From: Castor canadensis
Taxonomy: Eukaryota; Chordata; Mammalia; Rodentia; Castoridae
Assembly: GCF_047511655.1 (NCBI RefSeq)
Contig: NC_133394.1
Span: 56,142,501 to 56,206,500, forward strand
DNA length: 64,000 nucleotides
Direction of reading: 5' to 3'
Shown: in pieces, positions 35,651 to 48,344 of the stretch
How the letters are laid out: each line of letters begins with the position of its first letter
How positions within the stretch are numbered: position 1 is the stretch's first letter
The notes under the pieces: generated by a model
The model's input: the letters and a program-made list of their open reading frames with translations, nothing else
Told to the model about the DNA's origin: nothing
Databases searched by the model: none
Program-made: the position numbers and the translations under genes

Positions 35651-36499
35651 CTAGAAAAAAATCAAAAGCAATATGAATTTAAAGAACATTGTGTTTTTTC
35701 CAAGGGATGTTTTATTATTCTTACTATATAATCTTATAGTTGAATTAGTTAATACTGTGTAGTTATACAAAGAAATTTCCAATTTATATTATGATAAAAG
35801 TATTCATTTAAAAAATAATACAAATTATAGAGCTTTTTGAGTAAATTCTTATAAAAGGATGTATCAGTAATACACATGATTACTAGAGGACTACTGATTT
35901 ATATTTGTAGAGTTTAGTTTAACAAGATATTCAAAACTCATATGAGAAACAAGATAATGCTTTGTTGTACAGCACTATCCCACATGTTGCAAGATGACTG
36001 ACATCTCACTGACTGGAAATAATCCTCCCCAATCATTGTGACAATCAAAATATACTCATCATTTATCATGTGACACTAAATACCTTAGTATTTGCCCCAC
36101 TGAGTACTACAAACCAGCAAGCATTTATATTCTTGATATAGTTCTGTGTTACCACTAAAAATCTCCTTAATTTTGAAAAATGGTTTAAATAATTCTAAGT
36201 AACTAGGATTAGTATAGAATAGTTTATAACCAAGCATACATACCAACAGTTACACAGGGAACTGTTTTGTTTTGGAACATGATGGAGCTTGAGATTCTGG
36301 GGTAAGGCCCTGACATGTTGCCTTATATATGTAAAATTTTGTGTTTCTAGTGAAGAATCATTGTTCTAGACAAAAAGGATCAAAGTTTGGTTGTACACTA
36401 ATAGTTCTTAATGTTTCATGGTGGATGGTGGTATATTAAGTGGTTCACAGTCCATTTGATATTTTAAAAGCTAGAAAGCAATGGATTTGTTGTTATAAT

Positions 36500-36605
36500 T
36501 TAGTTCAGGCTGGCTAGGAACTCACTGTGTACCTGGGCTGACCTTGAACCTCTGGCTCTGCAACCAAAGTGCTAGGATTATGGGTGTGTACCAGCATGCC
36601 TTGCT
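36500..36605 (-). repeat. B1-like SINE
   Basis: Antisense B1: 'caggctggctaggaactcac', 'tgaccttgaacctctggctc', 'gtgctaggattatgggtgtg'. Confidence 0.8.
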
Positions 36606-36660
36606 ATTAATTTTAATTTTTACAGAAATTCTTTTCACTTGCTTAATAATGACTAATTTC

Positions 36661-36885
36661 TTTTTTTTTTTTTTTTCGGTACTGAGGTTTGAACTCAGGG
36701 CCTCACACTTGTTAAGCAGGTGCTGTACCATGAGTCACTCCACCATTCCTGTTTCGTGTTGGGTTATTTTTGAGGCAAGGTCTCTTGAACTATTTGCCTG
36801 GGCTGGCTTTGAACCATGACCCTCCTGATGTCTGCCTCTCAAATGGCTAGGATTACAGGTGTGAGCCACCAGCACAGAGCAATCA
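36661..36885 (-). repeat. Composite SINE, antisense
   Basis: Poly-T, then an antisense ID half ('gaggtttgaactcagggcct', 'caggtgctgtaccatgag'), then an antisense B1 half ('tgggctggctttgaaccatg', 'gctaggattacaggtgtgag'). Confidence 0.9.
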
Positions 36886-37664
36886 TGACCTTCTAAAGGG
36901 CAAATACTGAAAGTACAACATTTGCACTATCAAATAAAATTCTACTAACTAACTGAATATAACTTATTTCATATAGCCCATTTACAAGTTCTTATTTATA
37001 TTAAATTTGGATTTTTCCTTGTTAACGTTAACATGGTATTAGTGGCAAAATAGGTAAACCATTATTATTAAAAAGACTGGAAAAACAGTCAAAAAATTAA
37101 TCAGAAAATGAAGTTCTGAAAGAAAGAAAAATGAACTGCTAGTTCTGTTTATCACAAAAATTCACGGTACAGGAAAATCAGCTTCCACTTGATTTTTAAA
37201 AATTTATTCCTTTTTTACTGAATTGAGGTATATATTCACAAGTTTCCCTCTCCAGATACAAAACCACCATTACCAGTTTCTTATGGGTATTTTGATAAAC
37301 AATCTAAAAATATACACATATATCATTTAAAAAAAAACCTGGGACATGCTAAAGCCCACTCTTCACATGTACTTGGTTTTAGACACCCAAAACAGACATT
37401 AATGCTATTTTATTCTTTTTAATGTTTCCATGAAATGAATGTACTATAATTTATTTAATCATGTCCTAGATACTTAGCAATTAGTTTGTGTTATGATACA
37501 GTAAAGTGCAATGCACTATAATTCTTATATATATAGCAAGAATTACATATGTAGCAAGAAAATGTTTTGCTGCACATTAAATATATCATAGAAAAAGCCT
37601 TTGGAAGTCATCAACATACCAGTATCATAAAGAACACTTGGGAATTATCAATATACCAATAGGG

Positions 37665-37750
37665 GATAGGGATGTAGCTTAGTTTTGGAGTGCTTGCCTT
37701 TATGTGAAAGGCCCTGGGTTCAATCTTTAATAACTCAAAAACAAAACAGC
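37665..37750 (+). repeat. ID-type tRNA-derived SINE
   Basis: 'ggggatagggatgtagctta' and 'ggccctgggttcaatcttta' match a rodent ID element (tRNA-Ala-derived) with A- and B-box-like segments and an A-rich tail. It is diverged, and a real tRNA gene is excluded by the broken cloverleaf. Confidence 0.8.
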
Positions 37751-38889
37751 CCTTCCCAAACACTATACCGATATACCTCAGTCTTAATGCTGAAAGAAAC
37801 ATGAATACTGTGAGTATAATCAAAACATACAGTTACTAATATATCTCTTCCTAGCATAATTGTGAAGGAATGAGGAGCAAGTACAATATTGTTTTTGCAT
37901 ATTAGCTGAGAGAATAAAAGTTGCACAAATTAGGAATGAAGGATGCGATAAAAACAGGACACATTTAAAACCCCTTTAACACCATTTGACTACAAGTTGC
38001 TAATTTTAAGTAACTGTATTATGAGTAACCTTAATCCATCTATAAAGCCAAACTCTAGTTTTAATGAAGATACTGTCCAGAGATAAAATATAGCAAAGAA
38101 GATAAGCTGTACAATAGTGATTGTTTTAATAACTAGCCCAACAGGAAGTTTTCAGAAGGTTTTTGTGGGCTTCAAATTTTTTTTGTTCAAAACATGTAAT
38201 ATTCAACTCTTATTTTCACCTATATGGTGTTTGTTCTTTTTTTCTGACACATGACCCCTAATCTGAACCTTCCAAATTGGATTCTACACTTGTGTTTTTT
38301 AAACTACATCTTTCTTCCTCACAAACTATGATTCTTTTCCCCCAGGGTAACAGTAATCTGTATTATCTGTCAATCTTTAGGATTCTATCCCATTAGTCAC
38401 AGAGCCTGAAAGGAAAGGTAAGGGTCTCTCCTATATTAAGAGATCACCAATGTAGACTGATACCTAATGGCCCTCCTACTATATTTCATCAGTTCACCTG
38501 ACTCTTAGGTCAAGTGATTATACCTATTGATAGATACTGTCTTTTGAATGTGTTTATTTTCCCTGATGTGGTCCATTTACTCCAGAAAGCACACAAATGC
38601 ACAACGCTTTTCTGTCTCAGAACGACAACAGAAGTCCAAGATTGAATAGGAATAAAATTTCCAAATCTTAACTTCCAGGCCTAGAAAATGAACAAAAGGC
38701 TCTTTTACTTTCATTTTATAAATACTCTAAATTCTGATGTGTTTCTAATATGTCACAATGTAGAAATTAAGCATAATTTCCTGCCTTTCAGGAGATTAAC
38801 AGTTTACCAAGAAAAGGACACAGTAGCTAAATCATCTATTACGCAATACTGCACGTGATGATGTTACAATAACAAAAGTATGATTTAGT

Positions 38890-39070
38890 AAGCAGCTACT
38901 GGTAGTGAGGTGTTCATTAAGTATTTTACATATTTGAATGCACTTAATCCTCACAATAACCCTGTTTGCCTAATAGGTAAATAACTGTGATGACAATTTT
39001 ACAAATGAGGAAATCATGGTGTATTGAGAAGCAACTGGTCCTTGACCACACAACTAGTAACTTCAACTGA
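38890..39070 (+). repeat. MIR element
   Basis: 'cttaatcctcacaataaccc', 'attttacaaatgaggaaatc' and 'ccacacaactagtaac' form the conserved core of mammalian-wide MIR. Confidence 0.85.
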
Positions 39071-39184
39071 AGTTGCAGCTTTCTTGGGCTCGAGAACTAA
39101 TAACCACAACTAAAAGTGAACAAATTTGAAATGAAGATGCCAAAAGACCACCAAGCACCAAGCACCAGAAAGACACTGATCTGT

Positions 39185-39290
39185 TGTTTTTTTTTGAAAC
39201 AGATCTCTCTAGATTGGTCTCAGACTTGCAATCTTCTTGCCTCAGCCTCCCTAGTGCTGAGTTTAGGTATGCACCACCCTGGCTAGCTCA
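39185..39290 (-). repeat. B1-like SINE
   Basis: Antisense B1 with 'tagattggtctcagacttgc', 'cctcagcctccctagtgctg' and 'taggtatgcaccaccctggc'. Confidence 0.8.
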
Positions 39291-39560
39291 CCATGATATT
39301 CATTAATGACAAGACTACCAAAGCAAAGACTCCCCTAAAAATCAGTTATGAAAAACTGTGAACAGCCTTCTTACAAGAGGAAACCCCTTTCTTTAATCTT
39401 TCCTTGTCTCATTTCTCTCACTACTAGAAAATCATAGAAGGAAAATTCCTTTTTGTATAAGTATGAAAGGTTTCAATAAAATGTTAATGTACATTTTAAT
39501 ACCTGTGCATATTTTTAATTATATTAACCTAAAAAAGAACATCACAAAGGACTTTCCTAC

Positions 39561-39629
39561 CATAATGTATTTTTGAAACATATGCTGCTTCAGGTTTAAC
39601 AACAGGCTCTGCAGGGATAGGAGGAGGAC
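39561..39629 (-). CDS. ADAD1: ADAD1 exon 5 (coding exon 4), inter-domain linker
   Basis: A 69-nt exon encoding residues 177-199: 'GPPPIPAEPVVKPEAAYVSK' then 'IHY' and a split Glu codon. It is a proline-rich linker between the dsRBD and the deaminase-like domain. The acceptor is 'gtttaatttacag' above 39629. The donor is TATG|GTAGGA, below consensus at +4 and +6. Phase 1 in and out. A microexon of this size between introns of 3.9 kb and 13.3 kb could be skipped in frame (23 codons). Confidence 0.92.
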
Positions 39630-40454
39630 CTGTAAATTAAACAAAAACACAAGGAAACTTGAAACTTCAATGTTACAGACAGCTAGTGCTTTATTATTCT
39701 GTAATAGTAGTAATTCAAAATGATTATTTTTTTCCATGTATTTTTGCCACCTCTAGGTCATCAAATACCCACTAGCTCAGCCATGAGAAAGTCTATGCTA
39801 TTTTGACATCAGCTATGAAAATTAATTTCTGAATTTCCTAATATTACAATATTGTATAACTTGCTTTGTAACAGATGCAATATTCTGAAAAGCAGGGAAA
39901 ACAAAATCCTATTTCAGATACTTATAAATGATTTTCGATTTATCAACTTATGAAAAATATTTGAAATTAATATTCCATTAAAATTAATCAGCAAAAATTA
40001 TTGTAAATACTTTTTAAACAAGACTTGTTTCAAGGAAAATGCTACATTCAATGTTTTCTATGCTCTTAGTCCCATGCTTTGTAACTGCTTTCCAATTTAG
40101 TCCTGAAAGTAAAGGAATGCAGGAAAAACAAGAAAAGAACATGACATGAAACAAGAGGGACAAAAAAGAAAAAAAGACCAGCAAAGCTTAAGTAAAAAGA
40201 CTCTGAAAGCTAAGGCCTCAATTAAAGGAATCAGTCCCTCTTAAAAATCATTCATAAAATAGTGGTTGTCAGGAGGCAAAGGAAGGGGAAAATGGAGAGT
40301 AGTTTAATGGGTAGAATGTTTCAGCTCTGCAAGATGAAAAAGTTCTGGAACTTAATTTACAACATTTTAAATACACAACACTACTGAACTACACACTTAA
40401 AAATGGGGAAGATGGTATATTTTGTTACTTTTTTAAAACCACAATTATGATTTT

Positions 40455-40658
40455 TTCTTCTTTTTTTTGTGTGTGCTACTGGGGTTTGAATTCAGGGCCT
40501 ACACCTCGAGTCACTCCACAAGCCCTTTATTGTGAAGGGTTTTTTTGAGATAGGGTCTCCAAACAATATGCCTAGGCTGGCTTCAAGCTGTCATCCTCCT
40601 GATCTCTGCCTACTGAGTAGCTAGGATTACAGGCATGAGCCACCGCCACCCTGCTCAC
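40455..40658 (-). repeat. Composite SINE, antisense
   Basis: Poly-T, antisense ID half ('ggggtttgaattcagggcct', 'cgagtcactccacaagccct'), then antisense B1 half ('ctaggctggcttcaagctgt', 'gctaggattacaggcatgag'). Confidence 0.9.
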
Positions 40659-41325
40659 AATTACGATTTTTTAAAATACATTCATAAAGGCAAAGACAGT
40701 AAAAAGAACTGTTGCACTGGATTTAAGTAAAATAGGAAACCGGTTAAATATATAAAAATTAGTAGCAGATACATGTGTCCCTTCAATTCAGCACTACAGG
40801 CCTATTTTCACTAAAGTGAATGTTTCTCCCACTTGAAAATTGTAATAAAGGAGGAAGAGGATCCAAGATGGTGACTAGGGTGCAGAACCAGGCATCATGA
40901 GATCCATAACTCCAAAAGCTTGTTGAGATGACGGAGCCACATTGGGTGGAAATAAAACACCAAGAAGAATCAAAACTTTGACACCCTGAAGCCCTAGCCT
41001 GTAGAAAGCTTCTCCATGCCACGTTACACTGAGAAAATAGGTGAGCTGCCGCTGCTGCTGCTGCTGTCACCACCTCGACCGCCGGCTCCAAACCTGCTTG
41101 TGAGACATTCATCAGACCAAACAGGTGAGCACCAAGCATCACATGGTATTCCCCCAGCCACCCCTGGGATAAGCTAGCAAAACCCCCTGAGCAGACTGAC
41201 CTGCCCCCACCAAAAAAAAAAAAAAACAAAACTGAATTGAAAACTAACACATAGCAGAAAGGGCAGGATTGCTGAAAGTGCACTAGAGAGGGGGGAGGGG
41301 CAAGGAGCTAATCTCCACAGAACTA

Positions 41326-41703
41326 TCAGTAAACAAACACTGGAAAGGCAGGAGACCAACAGCAGGTGGGTGATAAGCCATGCCTGAAGCAGGGCAAGTA
41401 GCAGACCACAAAGGTCATCTCCTGAGTCAGTGAGCAACACCCAAAGTCAAAGGGCTCTACAAAACTGGGAAAAACAAACATCAAACCATCACAACACATT
41501 GATAGCAGGGAGGCGGCTGATGGATCACTGACCTTGCCCCAGAGGAAGGGGGCGAGGCAAAGAAACAAGCCCCCAGGAAACAAGCATGGCAAAAAGCCAC
41601 CTCCAAAGCAGGACAGCCAGTGAACTACAGAATTGATCTCCTGAACCTGAGGACAGCATGCAAACTTAAACAGCCACACCTCATTGGAGGAGGAACTGCC
41701 CAA
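41326..41703 (-). other. Antisense ORF in the L1-C 5'UTR (ORF0-like candidate)
   Basis: A 125-codon antisense frame about 470-850 bp from the 5' end of L1-C. It shares with the L1-B frame the segments 'FGCCSL-A/T-QE', the paired 'QE(I/M)..V..LPC'-type modules spaced 73 codons apart, and the terminal 'FPVFVY'. Homology of the DNA is expected because both are the same 5'UTR. What would matter is selection on the protein, which cannot be judged from two copies. Confidence 0.3.
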
Positions 41704-43153
41704 GCAGCTGCAGCTGAAAGACAGAAGAAAAAAACACTACCCACAAACCAACCACCTGGTGAGACTATGACAGAGCTTCTGCTTAAATACCAAAAACAGG
41801 ACTGGATGCTGGAGGAGTAACACCAGAACTTAAACTAAGACTGAAATTCTATTGTTCCTGAACCTGGAGTTGTTTGTTTGTTTTTTCTTGTTTGTTTGTT
41901 CATCTCTCCTCATTGATTTCTTTGGTTTTATTTATTTACTGTTTGTTAGTTTTATTATTGTGGGTTTTCTAGTTTTAATTTTACTATTATCTTTTTTTCT
42001 TTTCTCTTTTTATACTATCAACTTAAACATCATCATACTCTCATCCATACTCTCACCCTCTTCACTCTTCATCCTTCTCCTGTGCTAAAACCTATTGCTT
42101 GCCTCTCCAACAGTTCCTTCTGCCCCCTCTTACCCACTCTCTTTCCCCAGCCCTCATCTTCTCCTCCCATTCTCCCCTAACCTGTCACCAGACTACCCCT
42201 CCATCCTTCACACTCATCACCCACTGAACACCTACTATACCAACTTTACACAACCCCAAACCCCTGCAATCCCTAACACAAGCACTCTCTTCTAAAACAA
42301 CAGAAATATACCCAAACACACACAAGAACACAAAAACAGTAGCCCCTACACTGCTTTCCCCACTCACCCACCCCACTTCTCATCTCCACCTTTAGTGCCA
42401 TGCTACGCAACTAACCAAATTTCGATAGCTAGAATTACGAATATTAACCCCCTCAACTCCCACTGCATATAGATATTACCACCAGGCGATCTTATATAAC
42501 ACATAAACTACTGGTCAGGTATTAAACCTAGTTAATACTAAATTACACCCAGACCAGGAATAAAAATAGCACACCACCTTAGCTAAAAATCCAAGACAGC
42601 CACAAAACAAAAATTAAATCAAGGGAAAGAAAACAGGTGACTGAAATGACCAACTAGCCTATCAAGAACATGGATGCATATAGTACCAAGTGGAGCGATG
42701 GGAAAAAGAAAAAGGGATGGAAACCATCTCCCCCCAAAAATAATTTAATATAGGATTCAGAGGGAAATGAAGAAAATGGGTACCCAGTTCTGGACTCCAA
42801 TAAAACAAAGATAAATGACACTAAGGAACACAATGATGTCCACAAGAACACCTTAAACAAGATATCTTGCAAGTAATCACTGAGAATTTCATGGAGATGA
42901 TATTAGACACAGTTAAACAAAATGTACAAGATGCAGGCAAGAAATCTCAAGATACCAAAAATGAAGAATACGAGAAGACACAGAAACAAATAAATGAACT
43001 CATAGGAGCCCTAAATAAACACCAAAGTGAAACAGAACACTATAAATAGAGAGATAAATGAATTAAAGATGAAAATAGACAACAGTAAGGAGAAGTAACC
43101 CATGGCATGGCAAACCTCAGAAAAAAGAATGAAACAGAAACACAAAAAACACA

Positions 43154-43447
43154 GTGGAAGGCCACTCTAGCATACTAGAACAAGCAGAAGACAGAATCTC
43201 AGAACTTGAAGATAAAAAGGAAATTAAGGAAAAACTGAAGTTTTTCAAACACCTCAAGTCCTGCAAAAGGAATATGCAAGAACTCACTAAATCCATCAAA
43301 AGACCAACCCTGAGAATCATGGACATTGAAGATGGAGAAGAGGTCCAAGCAAAAGGGATTTACAACATATTCAATAAAATGATAACAGAAAATCCCAAAC
43401 TAGAGATTTTCAGGTACAGGAAACCTACAGACACCAAACAGACTTGA
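43154..43447 (+). pseudogene. L1-C ORF1 fragment (coiled coil to RRM)
   Basis: The 97-codon open stretch has 'LEQAEDRISELEDKKEIKEK', the heptad-rich trimerisation segment, then 'CKRNMQELTKSIKRPTLRIM' and 'IEDGEEVQAKGIYNIFNKMI', the RRM start of L1 ORF1p. It is bounded by stops. The preceding piece (42867-43049) is its N-terminal part in another frame. Confidence 0.8.
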
Positions 43448-46092
43448 CCAAAATAGAACCTCCCCATGACATACTATCATTAAAACAACAAGCACAGAGA
43501 ACAGAGAAAGAATACTGAAGGCTGTAAGAGAGAAATAACATACAAAGGTAAGCCCATCAAAATCACAACAGATTTCTCAACAGAAACCTTAAAAAGCAAA
43601 AAGAGCATGGAGTGAGGTATTCCAGGCACAGGATGAAAATAACTTCAACCCTCTGATACCCTAACCCAGCAAAACTATCATTCAAAATAGATGGAGCAAT
43701 AAAAGTCTTCCATAACAAGCAGAAACTAAAACAATATATGACCACCAAGCCACCACTAGAAAAGATTCTTCAAGGAATTCTGCACATAGAAAATGAAAGC
43801 AAATAAAACCATGAAAGGCAGGCAGTATCAAACCACAGGAGAAGAAAAGACAAGGAATGAGAGAGTAACAGTATTTCAGTTGCTCACAATCAACCCTTAA
43901 ACAACAAAAACTACTAAACGACAGGAATCACCAAATACCTATCAATATTAACATCGAATATTAACAGACTTAACTTCCCCATCAAAAGACACCATTTGGC
44001 AAACTGGATTAAAAAGGAACACCCGACAATCTGATTTTTACAGGAGACCTAACTCATTGAAACAAGCACTGGCTGAGGGTGAAAGGCTGGACGATTTATC
44101 AAGCCAATGGCTCCCGAAAACAGGCAGGAGTAGCAATACTTATCTCAGACAAGTAGACTTCAAGCTTACATTGATCAAATGGGATAAAGAAGGACAGTCC
44201 ATACTAATAATAAGATAAACACACCAAAAGGAAATAACACTTATCAACCTATATGCACCCAACGTCAATGCACCCAATTTCATCAAACATACTCTGAAGG
44301 ACCTAAAGCAAATATAGACACCAACACAGTGGTAGTGGGGCTTCCATACCCACTATCACCAATAGATAGGTCATCCAAACGAAAAATCAATAAAGAAATT
44401 CTAGAACTAAATCACACCATAGATCAAATGGACCTAGCTGATGTCTACAAAATATTTCATCCAACTTCTAAACAATATACATTCTTCTTCAGCACTCTAT
44501 GGAACCTTCTCCAAAACTGATCATATCTTAGGGCACAAAGCAAGCCTCAGCCATTATAAGAAAATATAAATAACACCACGCATTCTATCTGATCACAATG
44601 CATGATGTTCGAAGCTGAACAACACATTGCTCCATGATCAATGGGTCATTGATGAAATAAAAGAGGAAATTAAAAGGTTCCTGGAAATCAATAAAAATGA
44701 AAACATGACCTACTAGAATCTATGGGACACAGCAAAGGCAGTCCTGAGAGTAAAGTTAATAGCCATGAGTGCATATATAAAAAGGACAGAAAGATCTCAA
44801 ATCAATGACCTAATGCTACATCTCAAACTCCTAGAAAAACAAGAACAAGCAAAACCAAAAACAAGCAGGAGAGAAATAATAAGGGCTGATATTAATGAAA
44901 TATAAACAACAAAAACCATATGAAGAATCAATGAAACAAAAAGCTCGTTCTTTGAAAAAATAAGTAAGATTGACAGACCCCTGGCAAATCTGACTAAAAG
45001 GAGGAGAGAAAAAACCCAAATCAGCAAAATCAGAAATGCAAAGGGGAGATAACAACAAATACCATGGAAAACCAAGAAATCATCAGAGACTACTTTGAGA
45101 ACCTATATTCCAATAAATTTGAAAACCTTGAAGAAATGGACAAATTTCTAGATACTTATTACCATCGAAAACTGAGCCAAGAGAATATTAAACACCTAAA
45201 TAGATCTGTAACACGAAATGAAATTGAAGCAGCAATAAAGAGTCTTCCAAAAAAGAAAAGTCCAGAACCTGATGGACTTTGCTGAATTCTATCAGACCTT
45301 TAAAGAAGAACTAATATAAACTCTCCTTAAACTTTTCTATGAAATAGAAAGGGAAGGAACACTGCCTAACTCATTCTCTGAAGCCAGTCTTACCCTCATC
45401 CCAAAACAAGACAAAGACAACTCCAAAAGGAGTACAGGCCAATCTCCTTAAAGAACACTGATGCAAAAATCCTCAATAAAATAATGGCAAACCGAATTCA
45501 ACAACACCTAAGAAAGATCATTCACCATGACCAAGTTGGCTTCATCCCAGGGATGCAGGGGTGGTTCAACATACGCATCTATAAATGTAATACAGCACAT
45601 TAATAGAAGCAAAGACAAAAACCAGTTGATCTTCTCAATAGGTGCAAAAAAAGCCTTTGATAAGATCCAACATCGCCTCATGATAAAAGCTATAGGAAAA
45701 CTAGGAATAGAAGGAATGTACCTCAACATTGTAAAGGCTATATATGACAAAGCTATAGCCACCATCATATTTAATGGGGAAAAACTGAAACAATTTCCCC
45801 TATAATCACGAATGAGACAAGGATACCCACTATCCCCACTCCTATTCAACATAATACTGAAATTCCTAGCCAGAACAATTAGGAAAAGAAGAAATAAAAG
45901 GAATACAAATAGGTAAAGAAACTGTCAAAATATCCCTATTTGCAGACATGATCCTGTATCTTAAAGAACCAACAAACTCTACCCAGAAACTCCTAGACAC
46001 CATGAAAAGCTTCAGCAAAGTGGCAGGATACAAAGTCAACTTTCGAAAATCACTAGCTTTACACCAACAATGAACAAATTGAAAAAGAATAT

Positions 46093-46644
46093 ATGGAACC
46101 AATTCCATTTACAATAGCCTCAAAAATACCTAGGAGTAAACTTAACATAGGATGTGAATGCCTCTACAAGGAGAACTACAAACCTCTGAAGAAAGAGATC
46201 AAGGAAGACTACAGAAGGTCGAAAGATCTCCCATGCTTATGGATTGGTAGAATCAACATAGTAAAAATGGCTATTCTACCAAAAGCAATCTACATGTTCA
46301 ATGCAATTCCCATCAAAATCCCAATGACACTCATCACAAAGACTGAAAAAGCTACCCTAAAATTCATTTGGAAACAGCAAGAGACCGCCAATAGCCAAAG
46401 CAATACTCAGCAAAAAGAACAATGCTGGAGGTATTACAACACCCGACTCAAACTATATTACAATGCAACAGCAATAAAAACAGCATGGTACTGGCACAAA
46501 AACAGGTATGAAGACCAATCGAACAGAATAGAGGACCCGGATATGAATCCACACAGCTATGCCCACCTTATTTTTGACAAAGGTGCCAAAAACATACAAT
46601 GGAGAAAAGACAGCCTCTTCAACAAATGTTGCTGGGAAAAGTGA
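46093..46644 (+). pseudogene. L1-C ORF2 fragment (thumb to C-terminal region)
   Basis: The 183-codon open stretch contains '[20 protein letters not shown]', '[20 protein letters not shown]' and '[20 protein letters not shown]', standard for the part of ORF2 after the reverse-transcriptase palm. The palm itself lies upstream, in broken frames (45527-45990). Confidence 0.8.
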
Positions 46645-48344
46645 AAACTAGACCCATGTTTATCACCCTGTACTAGTACCAACTCAAAATGGATCAAGGA
46701 CCTTAATATCAGACTGAAACTCTGAAGTTAGTACAGGAAAGAGCAGGAAACACTCTGGAAGTAATAGCTGTAGGCAAGGACTTCCTCAATAGAACCCCAG
46801 CAGCTCAGCACTAAGAGAAAGGATGGACAAATGGGACTACATAAGATTCAAAAGCTTCTGCACAAGAAAAGAAATGGTCTCTAAACTGAAGAGAGTACCC
46901 ACAGACTGGGAGAAAATATTTGCCAGCTATATCTCAGACAAAGGACTGGTAACTAGAATATACAGGGAGCTCAAAAAACTAAACTTCCCCAAAATCAATG
47001 AACCAATAAAGAAATGGGCAACTGAACTAAACAGAACTTTTTCAAAATAAGAATTCAAATGGCCAAAAAACACATGAAAAAATGTGCACCATCTCTGGCT
47101 ATAAAGGAAATGCAAATCAAAACCACATTAAGATTCCACCTCATCCCTGTTAGAATAGCTATCATCAAAAACAGCACCAGCAACAAATGCTGGCATGGAT
47201 CTGGGGGAAAAAGGAACCCTCATACACTGCTGGTGGGAATCCAAGCTAGTATAATCACTCTGGAAAACAATATGGAGGCTTCTTAAAAAACTAAACATAG
47301 ATTTGCCTTATGATGCAGCAATCCCACTCCTAGGGATATACCCAAAGGAATGCAACTCAGGTTACTCCAAGAGACACCTGCACACCCATGTTTATTGCAG
47401 CGCTATTCACAACAGCCAAGTTATGGAAACAGCCAAGATGCACCACTACTGACGAATGCATTAAGAAAATGTGGTATTTATACACAATGGAATTTTACTC
47501 AGCCATGAAGAAGAATGAAATCTTATCATTCACAAGTAAACAGATGGAACTCAAGAACATTATCTTAAGCAAAGTTAGCCAGGCTCAGAAAGCCTAAAAT
47601 CGTTATGTTCTCTCTCATATGTAGACTTTAGATCTAAAACAAATGCAGTAATGTTATTAGACTTGTGTCTCACCCTAAGGGGAGGGCACATACCGGAGGA
47701 ATAGGAAAAGGTTGGAAACCAAAATTTGAAAGTGTTTGATGTGCCCACTGCAGAGAAGCTAATACAGTAACTTTGAAAGGACAGAGGTCAATATGGAAAG
47801 GTGATGAAGAAGTAGTGAAGAGGTCTGGTTATGATGAATCACTTTGGGATGTAATATACTTGTGCACAGAAGCAATGCTAGGAATCTCTCTGTATAGCTT
47901 TCTTTATCTCAAACTAGTAAAAACGCCATGTCTTTCTCATTATTGCATATGTATACTCTTCAACAAAACTAGAGCAAAGGGCAGAACAGGTTGTGCCTCG
48001 AAGTGAGTGGGGTGGGGGGAAGAGGGACGAGGTGGGGGACAGAGAGGAGAAATGGCACAAACAATGTATGTTCACATGAATAAATGAATAAAGAAAAATA
48101 ATAAAAAATTAGAAGGGATAGAGTGATAATGTTATCTTAGGACTCATACTAGTGGAGTAAATGCTAACTATAGTTAAATATATTAACCTTGGAAAAGCAG
48201 AACTTTGAAAACTCAAGAGAGTGACGGATTCAATTCCATTTACTCAAGTGAGCATGGCTCAAGGTAAAAGGAAGAGTAAAGGTATTAAGTTGTTTATTAA
48301 CACAATCTCAATAAAGAAATAAAATAAGGCTGATAAAAGATTGT

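Larger units (their letters stand above)
40852..48110 (+). mobile_element. L1-C: full-length-organised but defective LINE-1
   Basis: The 5' end is at 'gaggatccaagatggtgact', with a YY1-like core (AAGATGG) as at the start of many L1 promoters. The 5'UTR (to about 41850) carries a CTG tract (41047-41066) and a duplicated module of about 219 bp. A T-rich then C/T-rich tract follows (41866-42400). ORF1 (about 42660-43800) keeps 'RISELEDKKEIKEK' and 'RPTLRIMDIEDGEEVQAKG', i.e. coiled coil and RRM. ORF2 (about 43900-47050) is cut by many stops; its catalytic motif at 45939-45950 reads Phe-Ala-Asp-Met, one Asp codon lost. The 3'UTR has a G-rich tract (48009-48038) and ends 'aataaatgaataaagaaa'. It lies in the sense opposite to ADAD1, in intron 4. 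Confidence 0.88.

Noticed and set aside
37665..37750. Possible tRNA gene
   Set aside because: The A- and B-box-like parts belong to an ID SINE with an A-rich tail; no cloverleaf can be formed.
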